A DNA stretch of 5,727 bases from NCBI GenBank assembly GCA_028281075.1, contig JANQKO010000297.1, positions 1 through 5,727 of the forward strand. Direction: 5' to 3'. This document shows, one piece after another, positions 3,691-5,727 of this stretch. Position 1 is the stretch's first letter. Every line of letters starts with the position of its first letter. Source of the stretch: Alphaproteobacteria bacterium (GTDB lineage Bacteria; Pseudomonadota; Alphaproteobacteria; GCA-2731375). The position numbers were made by a program, and so were the translations under genes. Under the pieces are notes generated by a model. The model did not search any database. It was not told the DNA's origin and saw nothing but the letters and a program-made list of their open reading frames with translations.

Positions 3691-5727
3691 ATGTCAGCAA
3701 ATAACAATCAGACAGGCAAACCGTCCCGCGGCAGCCTGTTCGCCAACATGAAAATCGGCCGCAAGGTCGGCCTGGGATCGGGGGTGATCCTGGTCCTGTT
3801 GATGGTCGTCAGTGCCACGGCCTATTTCGGGCTTTCCGGTGCCAACGGGAACTTCAGCGATTATCGCTCGCTGGCCCGCCAGTCGCTGTCATTGGCGCAG
3901 GTGGAATCGAACCTGCTGCTGGCGCGGCTGAACGTGAAGAATTTCCTGCTGCAGCAGTCGACCGAAACCATCGAGGCCGTGCGCGAGCGCGTCAAGACCA
4001 CGCTGAGCGCGATCAATGAAGCCGAGGCGCTGTTCAAGTCGACGCCGTCGCAGGCACGGGTCGAGTCCGCGGCCGAGGATATCGCGACCTACGAGAAGGG
4101 TTTCGAGGACGTCGTCACCCTGTTCAACCGGCGCAACGAGATCGTCGCGCAGATGAACCAGCTTGGCCCGCAGGCCGAGCGCAACCTGACCGAAATCATG
4201 CGCAGCGCCTTCCAGGACGGCGATCCCCAGGCCAGCTTCCTGGCCGGCAACGCGCTGCGCAACCTGATGCTGGCGCGGCTCTATGCCTATCGCTTCCTGG
4301 TCGACAACACCGAGGCCAGCGCCGACCGCGCCAAGCAGGAGCTGGGCGATTTCGCCAAGGTTTCGCAGCAGATGCAGAGCGAGCTGCAGAATCCGACGCG
4401 CCGCCGCCTGGCCACCGAGGTGAACGACCTGGCGGCGCAGTACCAGGCCGCCTTCCAGGAGGTCAACGAGTTGATCTTCAAGCGCAACGCGATCATCGAC
4501 GGCACCCTGGACACGCTGGGACCGAAGGTCGCGAGCTCGATGGAGCAGATGCGCACCGAGGGCAAGAACCGGCAGGACCAGCTTGGTCCGCAGGCCTCGG
4601 CCGAGATGAATACCGCCGTCGTCGCCGCGCTGGCGGTGTCCGGGGCGGCCCTGCTGATCGGCACCCTGCTGGCCTACGTCATCGGCCGGGCGATCTCGCG
4701 GCCGGTGTCCGAGATGAGCGAGACGGTCAAGCTGCTGGCCGGCGGCCAGTCCGACGCCGAACTGCCCTGCATGGAGCAGAAGGACGAGCTGGGCGACATG
4801 GCCCGTTCGCTGGACGACATCCGCATGATCGGCATGCAGGCGGCCCAGGCCAAGGCGGCGCTGGATTCGGCCTCGGCCTGTTTCATGATCGCCGATGCCG
4901 ACTTCAACATCGTCTATGTGAACAAGGCGGCGCAGGACCTGTTCAAGGCCCGCGAGGCGGAGATGCGGCAGGACGTGCCGAGCCTGGATGCCAGCAACCT
5001 AGTCGGCACCGGGATCGACATCTTCCATCCGAACCCGGCGCAACAGCGGGGCTTGCTGGCCGATCTGCGGCAGCCGCACGAGGAGCGGCTGACCGTCGGC
5101 GGCGTGATCTTCGACCTGGTGTCGGCGCCGGCCTTCAACGACAAGGGCGAGCGCATCGCCACCTCGGTGCAGTGGAACGACGTGACCGAGAAGCTGGCGC
5201 TCGAAGAGGAAATCACCCGGGCGAAAGCGGCCCTCGACGGCGCGACCGGCGCGTTCATGATGACGGACAACGACTACAACATCGTCTACGCCAACCAGTC
5301 CGCCCTGAAGATGACCCGCTCGTACGAATCCGACTTCCGTTCCGTCGTACCCAGCTTCGACGCCGGTAGCCTGATCGGCACGAACATCGACACCTTCCAC
5401 AAGAACCCGGCGCATCAGCGGTCCCTGCTGGCGTCCCTGACCGGCGCGCACCATGCCCGCCTGACGCTCGGCACCCGCACCTTCGACCTGGCGGCGACGC
5501 CGGCCACCGATCCCAAGGGCGAGCGGCTGGGCACGCTGCTGGAGTGGAAGGACGTCACCGCCGAGGCCAGCATCGAGGGAGAGGTCAGCGGCCTGGTGCA
5601 GGCGGCCGGCGCCGGCGACTTCAGCCAGCGGCTGGCCGAAGACGGCAAGCAGGGCTTCATGCTGGAACTGGCCAAGGGCATGAACGAGCTTGTCGGCACG
5701 GTCGATCGTGGCCTGAACGAGACCGTC
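3691..5727 (+). CDS. Methyl-accepting chemotaxis-type receptor with HBM-like sensor, HAMP and tandem PAS (3' end outside window)
   Basis: The frame is open to the right edge, giving the first 679 residues. The start ATG at 3691 has GAGGA 7 nt upstream (3679-3683). The order is: a short polar N-terminus; NMKIGRKVGLG then TM1 (about 26-48); a long, mostly helical periplasmic sensor (about 49-306); TM2 (about 308-331); HAMP with RAISRPV at 333-339, to about 380; PAS1 (about 388-503); PAS2 (about 512-627); and a HAMP-like linker beginning GLVQAAGAGDFSQRL (634-648). The sensor resembles the helical bimodular (HBM) type of chemoreceptor: VESNLLLARLNVKNFLLQ near the start, two RN-containing segments, and LGP at 158-160, 276-278 and 298-300. 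Both PAS units carry DxNIVYxN-like and FHxNPAxQR-like motifs. Such receptors bind a ligand outside the cell and pass the signal to CheA/CheW; PAS domains add a cytoplasmic input. The methyl-accepting signalling domain lies outside the window, so a kinase or other output is not strictly excluded. The ligand is unknown. Confidence 0.88.
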   Translation, partial: MSANNNQTGKPSRGSLFANMKIGRKVGLGSGVILVLLMVVSATAYFGLSGANGNFSDYRSLARQSLSLAQVESNLLLARLNVKNFLLQQSTETIEAVRERVKTTLSAINEAEALFKSTPSQARVESAAEDIATYEKGFEDVVTLFNRRNEIVAQMNQLGPQAERNLTEIMRSAFQDGDPQASFLAGNALRNLMLARLYAYRFLVDNTEASADRAKQELGDFAKVSQQMQSELQNPTRRRLATEVNDLAAQYQAAFQEVNELIFKRNAIIDGTLDTLGPKVASSMEQMRTEGKNRQDQLGPQASAEMNTAVVAALAVSGAALLIGTLLAYVIGRAISRPVSEMSETVKLLAGGQSDAELPCMEQKDELGDMARSLDDIRMIGMQAAQAKAALDSASACFMIADADFNIVYVNKAAQDLFKAREAEMRQDVPSLDASNLVGTGIDIFHPNPAQQRGLLADLRQPHEERLTVGGVIFDLVSAPAFNDKGERIATSVQWNDVTEKLALEEEITRAKAALDGATGAFMMTDNDYNIVYANQSALKMTRSYESDFRSVVPSFDAGSLIGTNIDTFHKNPAHQRSLLASLTGAHHARLTLGTRTFDLAATPATDPKGERLGTLLEWKDVTAEASIEGEVSGLVQAAGAGDFSQRLAEDGKQGFMLELAKGMNELVGTVDRGLNETV
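4849..5592 (+). repeat. Tandem duplication of the PAS-coding unit, period 372 bp
   Basis: Residues 387-510 and 511-634 of the receptor align without a gap at an offset of exactly 124 residues (372 bp). By my count about 61 of 124 positions are identical. Shared landmarks are AKAALD at each unit start, NIVY, VPS-DA, FH-NPA-QR, RLT-G, FDL, KGER and W-DVT. The level of identity points to an old in-gene duplication that has since diverged, rather than a recent one. Confidence 0.85.

Noticed and set aside
4287..5699. Several - strand frames under the chemoreceptor
   Set aside because: All are antisense to a continuous receptor frame, are Ser/Arg/Ala-rich, and match no family I recognise.

Overview
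The window is high-GC bacterial DNA with strongly GC-biased third codon positions. The chemoreceptor's architecture (HBM-type sensor, HAMP, tandem PAS) and general sequence style suggest an alphaproteobacterium, perhaps a Rhodospirillales-like lineage. That placement is an inference from family resemblance, not from a marker gene.

Layout, left to right: (1) the 3' end of a DEAD-box RNA helicase gene (RhlE-like), entering from the left edge on + and stopping at 573. (2) A GNAT-family N-acetyltransferase of the RimJ/RimL type on -, converging on the helicase with only 5 bp between the stop codons; a perfect 8-bp stem spans both stops. (3) A divergent intergenic region (about 1143-1376) with several short dyads. 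(4) A DAO-family FAD-dependent oxidoreductase on + (1377-2744). (5) A VOC (glyoxalase/dioxygenase-fold) protein on - (2766-3200), converging on the oxidoreductase, with an excellent Shine-Dalgarno and a 10-bp perfect inverted repeat just upstream of it. (6) About 490 bp with no confident gene: a GC-rich part with only doubtful small ORFs, then a sharp AT-rich island (about 76% AT over 3511-3620). (7) The 5' part (679 codons, running off the right edge) of a large membrane chemoreceptor-like protein with TM1, a long helical periplasmic sensor, TM2, HAMP, two tandem PAS domains and the start of a HAMP-like linker.

The genes do not form an evident pathway. Strand alternates at nearly every gene, so each is probably its own transcription unit. 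The GNAT, oxidoreductase and VOC genes could each act on small metabolites, but nothing in the sequence ties them to one substrate. I see no mobile element, CRISPR array, tRNA or rRNA, and no convincing undescribed multi-gene system. The parts most worth a second look are regulatory: the inverted repeat in front of the VOC gene and the AT-rich, dyad-containing leader of the chemoreceptor. The direct PAS duplication inside the receptor is also notable.
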